Assembly: GCA_018432315.1 (NCBI GenBank)
Contig: JAHDLB010000002.1
Coordinates: 1 to 64,000 of the forward strand
From: Anaerolineae bacterium
Lineage (GTDB): Bacteria > Chloroflexota > Anaerolineae > Aggregatilineales > Aggregatilineaceae
DNA length: 64,000 nt
Direction: 5' to 3'
The notes under the pieces are model-generated. The model made no database searches, was not told the origin of the DNA, and saw only the letters and a list, made by a program, of their open reading frames with translations. Below are positions 53,304 to 62,772 of the stretch, in pieces. The translations under genes were made by a program, and so were the position numbers. Each line of letters begins with the position of its first letter. Position 1 is the first letter of the stretch.

Positions 53304-55166
53304 GTGTCGAGCCTCTCATCCGCCCACCGTCTGGACCAGACCCTGTTCTGGCTGCGCTGGCTGTTTTTGCTCTGCGGCGCGCTGCTGGTCTGGGCGGCTC
53401 ACACTGCGCTGCTCGACCGCGAGTTGGCCGACCCGGCTCACCTGTTCGTCGCGCTCGGTGTGGCGGCGGCAGCCAATCTGGTGATCGGCCTGCTGTCGGC
53501 GGTCAGGCGGATCGGCGACCGGTTCCTGGCCGCGCTTGGCGTCCTGCTCGACGCCGCGCTCGCCGCGACGTTCTTCTGGGTGTTCGACGGCGCGCTGCTG
53601 CCGCTGCTGGCGCTGGGCGCGCTGGCGATCGTGCCGGCTGCGTACCGCTTCGGCTGGGGCGGCGCGGCCCTGGCCTGGATCGCGACCGCCGCTTTCAGCC
53701 TGGTCGCGGTGTTCCAACTGAGCGATCCGCCCGACTCGACGCTGGTGGATTGGGGGCTGGGGCTGGCCTTCCTGCTGGTGACCGGCCTGCTGGGCGGCGC
53801 CCTGCGATCCAGGGGCTGGGCCGCGAGCGGGGGCGAACTCTCGCTCGAAGCTGAGGCGCAGCGGCTGCGCGTCACGCGCGAGCGGGCCCGCGCCATCTAC
53901 GAGATGGCGAACACGCTCAGCTCCACGCTGGATCACCGGCGCGTGCTCGAAGCCGCCCAGGCGATCGGGGCGCTGGGGCTGGCTGACCTCGCCCCGGACG
54001 TGCGCGTGATGAGCGCCGTCCTGCTGTTTCAGGGCAAGGACAACATGCTGCGCGTGGTCAGCTCGCGCCGCCTGCCGCGCTCCGATGAGACGGTCGCCGT
54101 GCCCGGCCACCGGGGCGTCCTGGGGCTGGCGCTCAAACAGGCCGAGCCGGTCTTCGGCGGCGACGCCTACCGCGATCCGGAGCTGCGCTACTTCATCGGC
54201 TTTCAGGATGCCAAGTCCGTGCTGGCGATCCCCCTCCGCTCCGGGTTCGAGAATTACGGCGTGATGGTGTTCGGCTGCGAGCAGCCCAACGCCTTTTCCG
54301 ACGAGCACGTCGAGCTGATGGCCGCCATCGGCACGCAGGCGACGATCTCGCTGCAAAACGCCGTACTCTACCAGAACCTGGTCATCGAAAAGGAGCGCAT
54401 CGTCGAGGTCGAAGAAGACGCGCGCAAGAAGCTGGCCCGCGACCTGCACGACGGCCCGACGCAGAGCGTCGCCGCGATCGCCATGCGCGTGAACTACATC
54501 CGCCGCCTGCTCGAACGCCAGCCGCAGCAGGCCACCGAAGAACTGTGGAAGGTCGAAGACCTGGCCCGCCGCACGACCAAAGAGATCCGCCACATGCTGT
54601 TCACGCTGCGCCCGCTGGTGCTGGAGTCGCAGGGGCTGATCGCCGCGCTGAGCCAGCTCGCCGAGAAGATGAAAGACACGCACGACACGACCGTGCTGCT
54701 GCGCGGGCAGACGGACATCGAGCAGTACCTGGACACCAACGCCCAGGGCGTGCTGTTCTACATCATCGAAGAGGCGGTCAACAACGCGCGCAAACACGCC
54801 CAGTCCCAGCAGATCTGGGTGCGGCTGTACAAGCGCGAGGCGTTTGTCGTGGTCGAGATCGAGGACGACGGCGTGGGCTTCGACGTGAGCGCGGTCGATG
54901 CCAGCTACGACCAGCGCGGCAGCCTGGGCATGGTCAACATGCGCGAGCGCGCCGAGCTGATCGAAGGCACGCTGCGCATTCAGAGCGCCAAGGGGCGCGG
55001 CACCAAGATCAGCGTGCTGGTGCCGATCGAGCGCGTGGGGGGCAGCGGCGCACCGCGCGGCGATTCCGGCCCGGCGCCCCAACTGAACCTGCAGGGCCAA
55101 AACACCGGCGCGCGCCGCCCACCAGCCGATCTGGACAACGGCGACGCGCCGAACGGTATGGCCTGA
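53304..55166 (+). CDS. Membrane sensor histidine kinase (GAF, HisKA_3, HATPase)
   Basis: 620 aa, GTG start. Six or so membrane helices in residues 1-165, a short helical linker, a GAF domain (about 205-360), then the HisKA_3 dimerisation domain with the phosphoacceptor His in ARKKLARDLHDGPTQ and the ATPase domain with FYIIEEAVNNARKHAQ (N box), VEIEDDGVGFDV (G1) and GSLGMVNMRERAELI (G2). The NarX/DegS class normally pairs with a LuxR-type response regulator, but none lies in this window. Confidence 0.92.
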   Translation: MSSLSSAHRLDQTLFWLRWLFLLCGALLVWAAHTALLDRELADPAHLFVALGVAAAANLVIGLLSAVRRIGDRFLAALGVLLDAALAATFFWVFDGALLPLLALGALAIVPAAYRFGWGGAALAWIATAAFSLVAVFQLSDPPDSTLVDWGLGLAFLLVTGLLGGALRSRGWAASGGELSLEAEAQRLRVTRERARAIYEMANTLSSTLDHRRVLEAAQAIGALGLADLAPDVRVMSAVLLFQGKDNMLRVVSSRRLPRSDETVAVPGHRGVLGLALKQAEPVFGGDAYRDPELRYFIGFQDAKSVLAIPLRSGFENYGVMVFGCEQPNAFSDEHVELMAAIGTQATISLQNAVLYQNLVIEKERIVEVEEDARKKLARDLHDGPTQSVAAIAMRVNYIRRLLERQPQQATEELWKVEDLARRTTKEIRHMLFTLRPLVLESQGLIAALSQLAEKMKDTHDTTVLLRGQTDIEQYLDTNAQGVLFYIIEEAVNNARKHAQSQQIWVRLYKREAFVVVEIEDDGVGFDVSAVDASYDQRGSLGMVNMRERAELIEGTLRIQSAKGRGTKISVLVPIERVGGSGAPRGDSGPAPQLNLQGQNTGARRPPADLDNGDAPNGMA

Positions 55167-55220
55167 TTTTTCCCCAAAACACCAACGCTTACGGGCCGCG
55201 CAGCCGCGAGGTGCGCCCGG

Positions 55221-55496
55221 CTAGATGAACAGCGACATGAACACCAGCACGACCAGCAGCCCCGCCGCCAGGATCGCCATGTTGCGCATGTCGGAGAGCA
55301 CGTAGGCGTACTCGCGCCGCAGATCGGCTTCGCTGGTCAGGACGGCGCGCCGCTGCACGGCGGGTTTGGGCCTGGGAGCTTCCGCCGCCTGGGGCGCGGG
55401 CTTCGGCTCCTCGACCGGGGCAACGCCGTACAACTCGCGGCGCGCGCGTTCCAGCGTGTCTTGCGGCAGGTTGGGCTTGCGGCTTTTCTTCGTCAT
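55221..55496 (-). CDS. Small tail-anchored membrane protein
   Basis: 91 aa. Basic and Pro/Ala-rich N-terminal part, a short helical stretch (EADLRREYAYVLSDM), and one C-terminal transmembrane helix (MAILAAGLLVVLVFMSLFI). It follows the sortase gene by 21 nt on the same strand. No family recognised; a sortase-operon membrane partner by position only. Confidence 0.65.
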   Translation of the reverse strand: MTKKSRKPNLPQDTLERARRELYGVAPVEEPKPAPQAAEAPRPKPAVQRRAVLTSEADLRREYAYVLSDMRNMAILAAGLLVVLVFMSLFI

Positions 55497-55517
55497 CGTA
55501 TTTCCTTTTGAACGGAA

Positions 55518-56639
55518 TCAACTCGGTTGTAATTCGGCAAAGACTACCATCCGCTGCGTGTCCACGCGGTACGGATGGCAGGTGATGAGCGTCACAATGG
55601 GCTGGTTGCCCCGCGCCAGCACCCAGGTCGCGTCCGGATCGACGATCTGCTTCTCTCGCACGACGTACGTATACCAGCGGCGATTATTCGCCATGACCCG
55701 CACCTCGTCGCCCGGCTCCAACAGTTGCAGGTCGCGGAAGATCTCGCCGTAAATGTCGTTATGGGCGGTGAGCACCATGTTGGCGCTCTCGCCGGGGTTG
55801 GCGCTGCCCAGCAGGTGCCCCACCCCTTTTTGCAGCGAGTACCAGTCGTCGCCGCCGTAGATCGAGGCATTGACGCCGATCGCCGGAATTTCGATCTGCA
55901 CCGGGCTGATCGGCTGGGGCGTAGCCAGCGCGGTCTGCGGCGCTTTGTTGAGCTGGGCCATCGCCAGGGGCCGGACGCTCTCGGGCAGTTCTTCCAGGTT
56001 GAACGCCTCGCCGCCCCCGGTTTCGTCCGGCGAATAGTGGCCGCCCGGCAGCACGTAATCGGACAGGCGCACGCTGAGCAGCGGCGCGGGGGTGGGCGTG
56101 GCGCGCATCGCTTCGGCCTCGCGCTGGATGTCCGCCGATTTTTGCTCCAGCGCCTCGATCTTGCTGCTCTCGGTGGCGATCAAATAGCCGCCCACCGCCA
56201 GCACGCCGATGATCCCGATCACGGCCAGCACCTCGACGCCCAGCAGCAGCCGGTCGAACGTGGAACGCCCGCGCGGGCCAGCGGTAGATACCGGCGACGG
56301 GGCCGGCGTGGGGCGCCTGGACTTGCGCGGCGCGAGGATTTCGATCTCGCCATCGTCGTCATCTTCGAAGCGCGGCACGTCGTCGGTCAGATCGTAGGTG
56401 ACCGGCGGCTCCAGCGGCGGCAGGTCCTGGGCGGCCTCGTGGCGCTGCGGGATCACGTCCGGCGCGGGCTCGTCCGGCGCATCCGCCGCGTTCGGTTCCG
56501 GCGGCGGGACCTGTGCCACGCGGCGGCCTCGCTCGCCGTAGCGGCGCAGCCGTTCCTGCCGGGCCTCGCGGCGGCGCACGATCAGAATGCGCTCCAGCTC
56601 TTCGATGGAGAGTTCGTCGACGGGACGTTTATCGCGCAT
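55518..56639 (-). CDS. Sortase (class D/E-like) with long cytoplasmic tail
   Basis: 373 aa. A charged cytoplasmic region of about 135 aa precedes one membrane helix (VLAVIGIIGVLAVGGYLIA) and a coiled-coil stretch. The sortase domain has the catalytic His in VLTAHNDIYG, Cys in TLITCHPYRV and Arg in TQRMVVFAEL. Sortases attach surface proteins to cell-wall or pilus acceptors. No LPXTG-type substrate is encoded here. ATG chosen at MRDKRPVDE; longer frame rejected. 14 nt after the methyltransferase. Confidence 0.88.
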   Translation of the reverse strand: MRDKRPVDELSIEELERILIVRRREARQERLRRYGERGRRVAQVPPPEPNAADAPDEPAPDVIPQRHEAAQDLPPLEPPVTYDLTDDVPRFEDDDDGEIEILAPRKSRRPTPAPSPVSTAGPRGRSTFDRLLLGVEVLAVIGIIGVLAVGGYLIATESSKIEALEQKSADIQREAEAMRATPTPAPLLSVRLSDYVLPGGHYSPDETGGGEAFNLEELPESVRPLAMAQLNKAPQTALATPQPISPVQIEIPAIGVNASIYGGDDWYSLQKGVGHLLGSANPGESANMVLTAHNDIYGEIFRDLQLLEPGDEVRVMANNRRWYTYVVREKQIVDPDATWVLARGNQPIVTLITCHPYRVDTQRMVVFAELQPS

Positions 56640-56653
56640 ACGCACCCTCGCCC

Positions 56654-57490
56654 TCACACCTTCTTGGCCGCGACCGCGAAGACCTCGCGCTCGAAAAACC
56701 ACCGGAACGGCGGCCAGTTGAACAGCGCGAAGCGCAGCGCGGCCAGGATCGCGTTCTCGTGCCGCTGCTGCGGCGGCGAATCCAGCCAGACGTGGCCCGC
56801 GAACCCAGCCTGAGCCAGCACGCGCCGCAGGCCGAACAGCGACTGCTCGTTGACGTGCACGTCCTGGTTGTGCTCCACCAGGAACTGGCGCGGATCGGCG
56901 GGATAGCCTGCGCCCTGCCCGGCCAGCCGCCGGAACGCGCGCACCACCGGGTAGGCATATCGATCGTACCACACGTTGGGCGCGGTGTGGATGATCAGCC
57001 GGCCATCATCTTTGAGCACACGCCGGGCTTCCAACAGTGAGGCGTGCAGCTCCCAGGGGTGCAGGTGCTCGACGATGTCGAACATCAGCACGCGGTCGAA
57101 CGTCTGGTCCGGGTAGGGGTAGCGCTTGGCCTCGGCCTGGGCCAGCGCCATGATCCCGGTCGCGCCGTCCGCCCCACGCGCCAGCACCTGGCGCGCCAGC
57201 TTGATCGCGGCGTGGGCGTAGTCGAACCCGTAGGCGTCCGCGCCCAGCAGCGCGCACTGGCGCACGATCTCGCCGCGCCCGCACGCCACGTCCAGCACCT
57301 TCATGCCCGGCTCGACCGCGGCCAGCTCGAACGCGGCTTTGAGGCGGCGCGAGAGATTCTCGCCGTCGCTGGCGATGAAATCTTCATAACCCTCGCACGC
57401 CGTCAAAAAGTATTCTTCGGTATACAGCTCCGGTGAGACCGGTTGTGGCCGTTTGTCGGTCAAGCCAATATCCCCACTCGGTGATGTCAA
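56654..57490 (-). CDS. Class I SAM-dependent methyltransferase
   Basis: 278 aa. Motif I MKVLDVACGRGEIVRQCALLGADAYGFDYAHAAI, motif II-like TFDRVLMFDIVEHLHPWEL and RRVLKDDGRLIIHTAPN. The pattern resembles lipid or sugar O-methyltransferases that sit with surface polysaccharide genes. First gene of the operon with the sortase. Confidence 0.85.
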   Translation of the reverse strand: MTSPSGDIGLTDKRPQPVSPELYTEEYFLTACEGYEDFIASDGENLSRRLKAAFELAAVEPGMKVLDVACGRGEIVRQCALLGADAYGFDYAHAAIKLARQVLARGADGATGIMALAQAEAKRYPYPDQTFDRVLMFDIVEHLHPWELHASLLEARRVLKDDGRLIIHTAPNVWYDRYAYPVVRAFRRLAGQGAGYPADPRQFLVEHNQDVHVNEQSLFGLRRVLAQAGFAGHVWLDSPPQQRHENAILAALRFALFNWPPFRWFFEREVFAVAAKKV

Positions 57491-57760
57491 TCTCCGCGAT
57501 TATACAAAGCGCCCCGCCAGGATGCCACAGCCCACCATGTTCTATTCCCATGCGCCCCGGATCTGTGTTACAGTCTCCCTTGTGCGGCCCCGGCCATCCG
57601 GTCGCCGGGCCTGGTCACGGGGCCGCGTTTCCGGTGGGAAGGCTGCGCACCGCCGCGCCAATTGTCTGAAAACTGTTGAGTATTGATTAAAAACATCCAT
57701 TCTCAATCAATCGTCGATAAATATAGATTATAATGCTAGAAGCGACACACGTCAGACGAG
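57491..57760. promoter_or_regulatory. Divergent control region with inverted repeat
   Basis: 270 nt. The inverted repeat ATTGATT (57682-57688) / AATCAAT (57705-57711) lies in an AT-rich stretch. A consensus TATAAT (57729-57734) follows it and would drive the plus-strand small gene at 57761; no good -35 is seen. Confidence 0.4.
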
Positions 57761-58024
57761 ATGAAGGGTATCGCCGTGAGCGCTGTTGTACTGGTTGGGT
57801 TCGTGTGGTTGATGGTATCGATCCCGGTAGGCATGCTGATCGGCAGCCTGTTCCGCCAGCAGCAACCTCTGCCGCCACCCGAGCGGCCCCTGCACGATGC
57901 CAGCCCGCACCCGTCGCCGCATCCCGACCCCTCTAGGGCGACTCCCGGCCTGGTGATGTGGGTGGATAAAACGCATCATACAGGCGTTCATTCTCCTCAT
58001 AAAACGTCACTCCCGCATCAGTGA
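57761..58024 (+). CDS. Small membrane protein with proline-rich tail
   Basis: 87 aa. One transmembrane helix (AVSAVVLVGFVWLMVSIPVGMLIGSLF) then a Pro/His-rich tail. It follows a TATAAT box, but its last 30 codons overlap the convergent gene, so the true end may differ. Low coding support. Confidence 0.35.
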   Translation: MKGIAVSAVVLVGFVWLMVSIPVGMLIGSLFRQQQPLPPPERPLHDASPHPSPHPDPSRATPGLVMWVDKTHHTGVHSPHKTSLPHQ

Positions 58025-58223
58025 TCACCACCAGGTTCTGAATCTCGCTTTGAGGCCGGTACACCTCGCGCATCAGCGGCGGCTCCCGGTCGCGTAGCTG
58101 GCGCAGCACGGGCCACGCGCCCGCCTTGCCATACCCTCGACCATCGTACGGGATGCCCGCCCGCCCCGCGATGTAAAGCTGGCGCAGCGCGCGCCACTGC
58201 GCCTCGGTGAGTAAATGTGCCAT
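57933..58223 (-). CDS. Small helix-turn-helix-like protein
   Basis: 96 aa. LLTEAQWRALRQLYIAG and AWPVLRQLRDREPPLMREVY, then LVVITDAGVTFYEENERLY, a pattern like a small winged helix (LTExGxxxxxE). Function unknown. Last gene of a minus-strand run of five; overlaps the opposing small membrane gene by 92 nt. Confidence 0.6.
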   Translation of the reverse strand: MAHLLTEAQWRALRQLYIAGRAGIPYDGRGYGKAGAWPVLRQLRDREPPLMREVYRPQSEIQNLVVITDAGVTFYEENERLYDAFYPPTSPGRESP

Positions 58224-58254
58224 GTGCTGCGTCTCCGTGATTTGCCGGTCGCCT

Positions 58255-58737
58255 TCAGCGCGTGAGCCACACGCTGAGCACGAACACGCCCAGGATCGCC
58301 GCGCTGGCCCCGAACTCGACCGCGAAGCTCACCACGTACAGCCTGAACGTGTTGTGCCCTGCCTTGAGCGCCCGGTCCAGCTCGCCCACCCGCATCAGCT
58401 CGAATGCCAGCGCGCCGATCACCATGCCGATCACCGTGCCCAGGATCGGAATCGGGATCGCGAACGTGCCCACCAGCCCGCCGGCCAGGCTCCCGATCGT
58501 CGAGAGGCACGAGCTGCCCTCCATCCGGATCCCGAAGAACTGCATCCAGACTTCGGACGTCGAGCCGGCGATCATCAGCACGGTCATCACCGCCAGCGCG
58601 GGCACCGTCAGGCGCTCGAACCCGTCGATGACGGCGAAGACCACCCCCACGCCCCACACCAGCAGCGGGCCGGGCATGAGCGGCACGATCGACAGCAGGG
58701 CGCCAATCGCCATCAGGATGATGGCAACGGCGATCAA
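58255..58737 (-). CDS. DUF456 membrane protein
   Basis: 160 aa with four to five helices. The N-terminus IALGALLSIVPLMPGPLLVWG-like pattern (SIVPLMPGPLLVWGVGVVF) and the glycine-rich middle (GSLAGGLVGTFAIPIPILGTVIGMVIGALAFEL) are typical of DUF456. Function unknown in the family. Confidence 0.82.
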   Translation of the reverse strand: MIAVAIILMAIGALLSIVPLMPGPLLVWGVGVVFAVIDGFERLTVPALAVMTVLMIAGSTSEVWMQFFGIRMEGSSCLSTIGSLAGGLVGTFAIPIPILGTVIGMVIGALAFELMRVGELDRALKAGHNTFRLYVVSFAVEFGASAAILGVFVLSVWLTR

Positions 58738-58840
58738 AGCGGAGTCGGCGAGTTCAATCTGCCTGTGCTTTCCGGGCCAGGGACAACGGGCAGCGCACCG
58801 ATCGGCGTATCCGGCGAGCCGCCCGCGTCCGGCTGAAGGC

Positions 58841-59860
58841 TCAGCGAAGCGAGAAGGTCAGGTACTGCCCCTCGACGTAGTCGCCGTAGGGATCGAACGA
58901 ATAGCGCAGGTCGAGCGCGCCGGTCAGCGGGACCTCGAAGCTCAGGCAGCCGCTGGTCGTTGCCCCGGCTTCCATGTCGACGTAGTCGAACAGGCACTCG
59001 GCGACCTCTTCGATGTAGATCGAGTCCATCAGGTTGCCGGTCGAGTCGCTGACCTGGAAATTGTCCGGCCCGATCTCCGCGATGTAGTCCGGCCCCAGGT
59101 TGCGCGCCGCCAGGTCCACGATCAGCAGGGCGTATCCCGGCGCGGCGACCGAGGACATCTCCGTTTCGGGCACGAAGCGCGCGTTCTGGACGGTGACCTC
59201 CACGGTGTAGGTTTCGTCGAACTCGTCGTTGTACAGCGGCCCGAACTGCTTTGTTTGCGGCCCGGCGAAGGTCAGCGCCTGGGGCGGCCCGGTCTGCTCC
59301 GGCACGTCGGAGGGCGCGGGCGGGCCATCGGCGCCCATGATGGGCGTGGGCTGGATGGCCTGCGGCGGCTGGTCCGGCTGCTCAGCGGCGGGGCCGAGCG
59401 CCCAGCCTGCCGGGCGCACGTCGCGGAACGCGTCCGCGCCGAAGCCGAACGGCCCGCCCAGGGCGTCGATCACGTCATCGTCGCGCTGGCGATAGTCGGC
59501 CAGCCGCTCCTGAATCTCGCGCACGCAGGCGGTGTTGGCCGCGCCGCCACAGGTCAGCAGGTACTGGAGATTGCTGTACAGGTAATAGGTCCACAGCATC
59601 GCCTCGTCGGCGCAGCCGGGACGGTCCAGGTCCTCGATCTGTTGGAGGTGATCGTGCAGGTAATTCCGGGCGTTGGGCACCGACATGCCTTGCGCGTCGA
59701 GCACGTCCTGGGTCGCGTTGCGCCACGCCTGCCGCTCGGTCAGCCAGATCTGGACCTCGTTCGGATCGCAGTCCGCGCCGGTGGGGTCCTGGGCCTGGGT
59801 CGGGAAGACGGGCACCAGCAGGGCGAGTACCAGCAGGGTAATAATCACTCTCATGTTCAT
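58841..59860 (-). CDS. Secreted protein with DUF4352-like Ig domain
   Basis: 339 aa. Signal peptide MNMRVIITLLVLALLVPVFPTQAQ. A helical Cys-containing N-terminal half (DCDPNEV, RPGCADEAM, LTCGGAANTACV) is followed by a Pro/Ala linker and a beta-sandwich domain (TYTVEVTVQNARFVPE, YALLIVDLAARNLGPD, SGCLSFEVPLTGALDLRYSFDPYG) like DUF4352. Probably an extracellular ligand-binding protein. Confidence 0.68.
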   Translation of the reverse strand: MNMRVIITLLVLALLVPVFPTQAQDPTGADCDPNEVQIWLTERQAWRNATQDVLDAQGMSVPNARNYLHDHLQQIEDLDRPGCADEAMLWTYYLYSNLQYLLTCGGAANTACVREIQERLADYRQRDDDVIDALGGPFGFGADAFRDVRPAGWALGPAAEQPDQPPQAIQPTPIMGADGPPAPSDVPEQTGPPQALTFAGPQTKQFGPLYNDEFDETYTVEVTVQNARFVPETEMSSVAAPGYALLIVDLAARNLGPDYIAEIGPDNFQVSDSTGNLMDSIYIEEVAECLFDYVDMEAGATTSGCLSFEVPLTGALDLRYSFDPYGDYVEGQYLTFSLR

Positions 59861-59914
59861 AGACCACCCACTTCTCCGTGTTGTTCGGTTTTCATGCGGC
59901 TATTGTAACGTCGA

Positions 59915-60622
59915 TCAACCAGAATCGGGAATAGGCTCGTCGGGCGCGGGCGGGCGCAGCCGCAGGATGATCAGCAGGCTGGCGAGCGCCACCAGCCCGC
60001 GCCACGCCGCCACCGGCCACGCGTCCGCCGGGCCGAGCAGCGCGGCCATGATCTCGGCCACGGCGTGCAGGAAGATCGCCGCGAACAGCCACCCGATCTG
60101 CCCGCGCAGAAACACCTGCAGCACGATCCAGCTCAGGGCCATGTGCATCACCAGCGGCAGCGTGCCGTTCAGCGCCTCGGCCACCGCCCCGCTGAGCAGC
60201 GCGCCCAGGTCATCGGGCCGCTCGGTCCCGTAGCCCAGCAGCGAGAACCCCAGCCCGAACGCCAGCGCGCCGGTATAGATCGTGCCCACGAAGCCATGCC
60301 CCAGCCCGATCATCAGCGCCTGGGGCCGGGTGACAGCGCCCCGCGCCAGGAACTGGTAGCCCAACAGCCGCGCCGTCTCTTCCGCGAACCCGGCCAGCAG
60401 GCCCAGCGTCAGCGCGCCGATCGGCAGGATGCTCAGCAGCGCCCGGTCGACCAGCGCCAGCAGCAGCGCCTGGACCATCAGCGCGCCGATGAACGTCAGG
60501 ATGCCGACTGTCAGCAGGGCATACGGCAGCCCAAAGCGCCGGTGCAGCCAGACGGCCAGCGCGCCCGCCGTGCCCAGCAGGCTGATCCCCACCAGCAGGA
60601 TGAGAAGCCCGTAGACCGCCAT
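59915..60622 (-). CDS. YhfC-family intramembrane glutamic-type protease
   Basis: 235 aa with about seven helices. Key residues of the family: E81-E82-xx-R85 in GFAEETARLLGYQFL, H109 in GLGHGFVGTIYTG, His in LPLVMHMALS and His/Glu in AAIFLHAVAEIMA. These match the CPBP/YhfC-type active-site layout in the membrane. It starts 9 nt after the esterase gene ends, so they form an operon. Substrate unknown. Confidence 0.8.
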   Translation of the reverse strand: MAVYGLLILLVGISLLGTAGALAVWLHRRFGLPYALLTVGILTFIGALMVQALLLALVDRALLSILPIGALTLGLLAGFAEETARLLGYQFLARGAVTRPQALMIGLGHGFVGTIYTGALAFGLGFSLLGYGTERPDDLGALLSGAVAEALNGTLPLVMHMALSWIVLQVFLRGQIGWLFAAIFLHAVAEIMAALLGPADAWPVAAWRGLVALASLLIILRLRPPAPDEPIPDSG

Positions 60623-60631
60623 GCGCCGCGC

Positions 60632-61702
60632 TCAGCGCCCCGGCGGCGGGGCGAACTGCCCTTCCAGCCAGTCGATGGCCGGGGCGCCGCCCCACTCGTG
60701 GGCGCCGGGGAAGAAGTGGCTCGCCACGCGGTCCTCCGCGCCGAAGACGCGATAGACCCGCCGCAGGTCGTCCAGGGCGCGGCGCGTCGCCTCCGACGGG
60801 AAGATCGGGTCGCTCTCGCCGGACTCGACGAAGATCGGGCGCGGCGCGATCAGCCCGGCGATGTCGGCCATGTCGGCCACGTTCAGAATGCCGGGGATGT
60901 AGTTGCACGCGCAGTGCCGCACGGCCATGATCGAGTCGCGGAAGGTGTTGAGGTAGCCGCTGATCACCGCGCAGGTGATGCGCGGCTCCAGCGCGGTGGC
61001 GAACAGCGTCACCGTCCCCCCGCCGGACAGCCCGGCGCAGGCCAGCCCCGGCGCGGCGGGCTCGGCGCGCGTCTCCATGTAGTCGACCAGCCGCAGCATG
61101 TCCCAGACGCGCAGGCCGATCAGCGTCTTGCCGCACAGCAGCGCGCTCATGCCCACCGCGTGGCACGACGACTGCCACGCCGGCCCGACCGCGTCGCGCA
61201 GAGGGGAGTCTTCCATCCGGTCGCCCAGGGCGCGCAGGACGGGGACGAACACCACGAAGCCGCGCCGGGCCATCTGGCGGGCGTAGTCGTAGTTCAGCTC
61301 GGCGATCAGCCCCGCCTCGACCGGATCGGCAGGTTCGCCGGTGAGGAGGCGCGCGCCGCCCGTCCCGTGCCCGTGCACGGCGATGGCACGCCGCCAGGGC
61401 GCGGTTCCCCCACGCGGGATCAGCACGTGGACCGGCATGTACTCGCCCGGCTGGGTCTGGATGACGAGCGTCTCGCGGGTGAGGTCTGGCCCCTCGACGC
61501 GCTCGATGGCGTGCGGATCGAGATCGCAGCGCGCCGCCGGGAAGCCGCCCAGCAGCCGGACGATCTCCTCGCGCAGCGCGGCCTGCCATGCTTCAGCCTC
61601 GGCCCGGTCCCCGGCGCGGAAGGCCATCCGGCGCGGGGCATCGTCGGCCCAGCGCCACAACCCCGGCATGGTGCGCAGCTCGAAATCGGATAACTTGGGC
61701 AT
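60632..61702 (-). CDS. Alpha/beta hydrolase (acetyl xylan esterase/dienelactone hydrolase type)
   Basis: 356 aa, cytoplasmic. A helical N-terminal arm (WQAALREEIVRLLGGFP) leads to the core: IAVHGHGTGG oxyanion strand, GLACAGLSGGGTVTLFAT nucleophile elbow (GLSGGG), SGESDPIFPSEATR acid region and FFPGAHEWGG catalytic His. Similar to carbohydrate-ester hydrolases. TTAGGAGAA lies before the ATG. Confidence 0.83.
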   Translation of the reverse strand: MPKLSDFELRTMPGLWRWADDAPRRMAFRAGDRAEAEAWQAALREEIVRLLGGFPAARCDLDPHAIERVEGPDLTRETLVIQTQPGEYMPVHVLIPRGGTAPWRRAIAVHGHGTGGARLLTGEPADPVEAGLIAELNYDYARQMARRGFVVFVPVLRALGDRMEDSPLRDAVGPAWQSSCHAVGMSALLCGKTLIGLRVWDMLRLVDYMETRAEPAAPGLACAGLSGGGTVTLFATALEPRITCAVISGYLNTFRDSIMAVRHCACNYIPGILNVADMADIAGLIAPRPIFVESGESDPIFPSEATRRALDDLRRVYRVFGAEDRVASHFFPGAHEWGGAPAIDWLEGQFAPPPGR

Positions 61703-61846
61703 GATATTCTCCTAACCGTGCGTCCCGCCCTGAGAGTAGTGTACGGCGTTCGGGGCGTAAGGCAAGCGCCCGGTTCGGGTGTGAGGCGTCCGGCGGCGGG
61801 GCGTGTATGATGGAGTGGTACCCGCTGCACCAGGAGGGGCAATCGC

Positions 61847-62695
61847 ATGAGCACGACACTCGGTTTGATCTCTGATACGCACCTGGCCGACCGCTGCCGG
61901 GCCCTGCCGGAGGCGGTCTTCGACGCGCTGGCCGGAGTCGACCTGATCCTGCACGCGGGCGACGTGGGCGAGCTGTCCGTGCTGGACCAGCTCAGCCGCA
62001 TCGCCCCGGTGATCGCCGTCCACGGCAACGACGAGCTGGCCGGCGCGCCGGACGTTCTGCCGGGCCGGCAGGTGATCGCCCTGGCCGGGCGGCGGATCCT
62101 GCTGGCGCACGGGCATCACCCCGATCGCGCCGAAGAGATGGCGGATCGCAAGGTGGACGACTGGCATCCCAAGCTGGCGCGCTGGGCGGGAATGGCGCGG
62201 GCGGCGGGCGCGTCGATCCTCGTGTACGGCCATACGCACGTCGGCTGGGCGATCGAGCACAGCGGCGTGTGGCTGGTGAACCCGGGCGCGATTGCCGGGG
62301 GCAACCACATGCTCCGGCAGGCGCGGCAGACGGTCGTCCGCATGACGCTGAACGGGGGCCAGCCGCCGAACATCACCTACCTCGATCTGGCCGAGCCGGA
62401 GCGGCCCTTCGCGCCCGCCGTCGATCCGGACGCGGGCTTCCTGGCCGCGTTCGCCCACGTCGCCGAATCGATCGCCACGCCGGCCCTCGACGCGGAGCGC
62501 GACTGGTGGATCGAGCACGTCTTCGCGCTCGCGCCGGACCCCGTCCGCGACGCGCTGCGCCGCGTCATGTACCGCTGCCTGGATGGGGAACTGCCGCAGA
62601 TCGACCTGCCCGACCTGTCGGCGGAACTGCTGGCCGCGCCGGACGTGCCCGCCGAGGTCAAAGATCGCGTGCGCGCCCGGTGGGGTGCGGCGTAA
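61847..62695 (+). CDS. YfcE-type metallophosphoesterase
   Basis: 282 aa. Calcineurin-like metal motifs in order: LISDTHLAD, ILHAGDVGE, VIAVHGNDE, LLAHGHHPD and VYGHTHVGW, with NPGAIAGG following. The C-terminal 80 residues are an extra helical extension not usual in the roughly 180-aa YfcE family. SD AGGAGGGG is before the ATG. Confidence 0.88.
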   Translation: MSTTLGLISDTHLADRCRALPEAVFDALAGVDLILHAGDVGELSVLDQLSRIAPVIAVHGNDELAGAPDVLPGRQVIALAGRRILLAHGHHPDRAEEMADRKVDDWHPKLARWAGMARAAGASILVYGHTHVGWAIEHSGVWLVNPGAIAGGNHMLRQARQTVVRMTLNGGQPPNITYLDLAEPERPFAPAVDPDAGFLAAFAHVAESIATPALDAERDWWIEHVFALAPDPVRDALRRVMYRCLDGELPQIDLPDLSAELLAAPDVPAEVKDRVRARWGAA

Positions 62696-62772
62696 CTGGC
62701 GCGTAACTCGCCCGGCGTATGGTACGATCACCAAGAGAGCCGTTTTTGTTTAGCCGACCCTGGAAACACTTT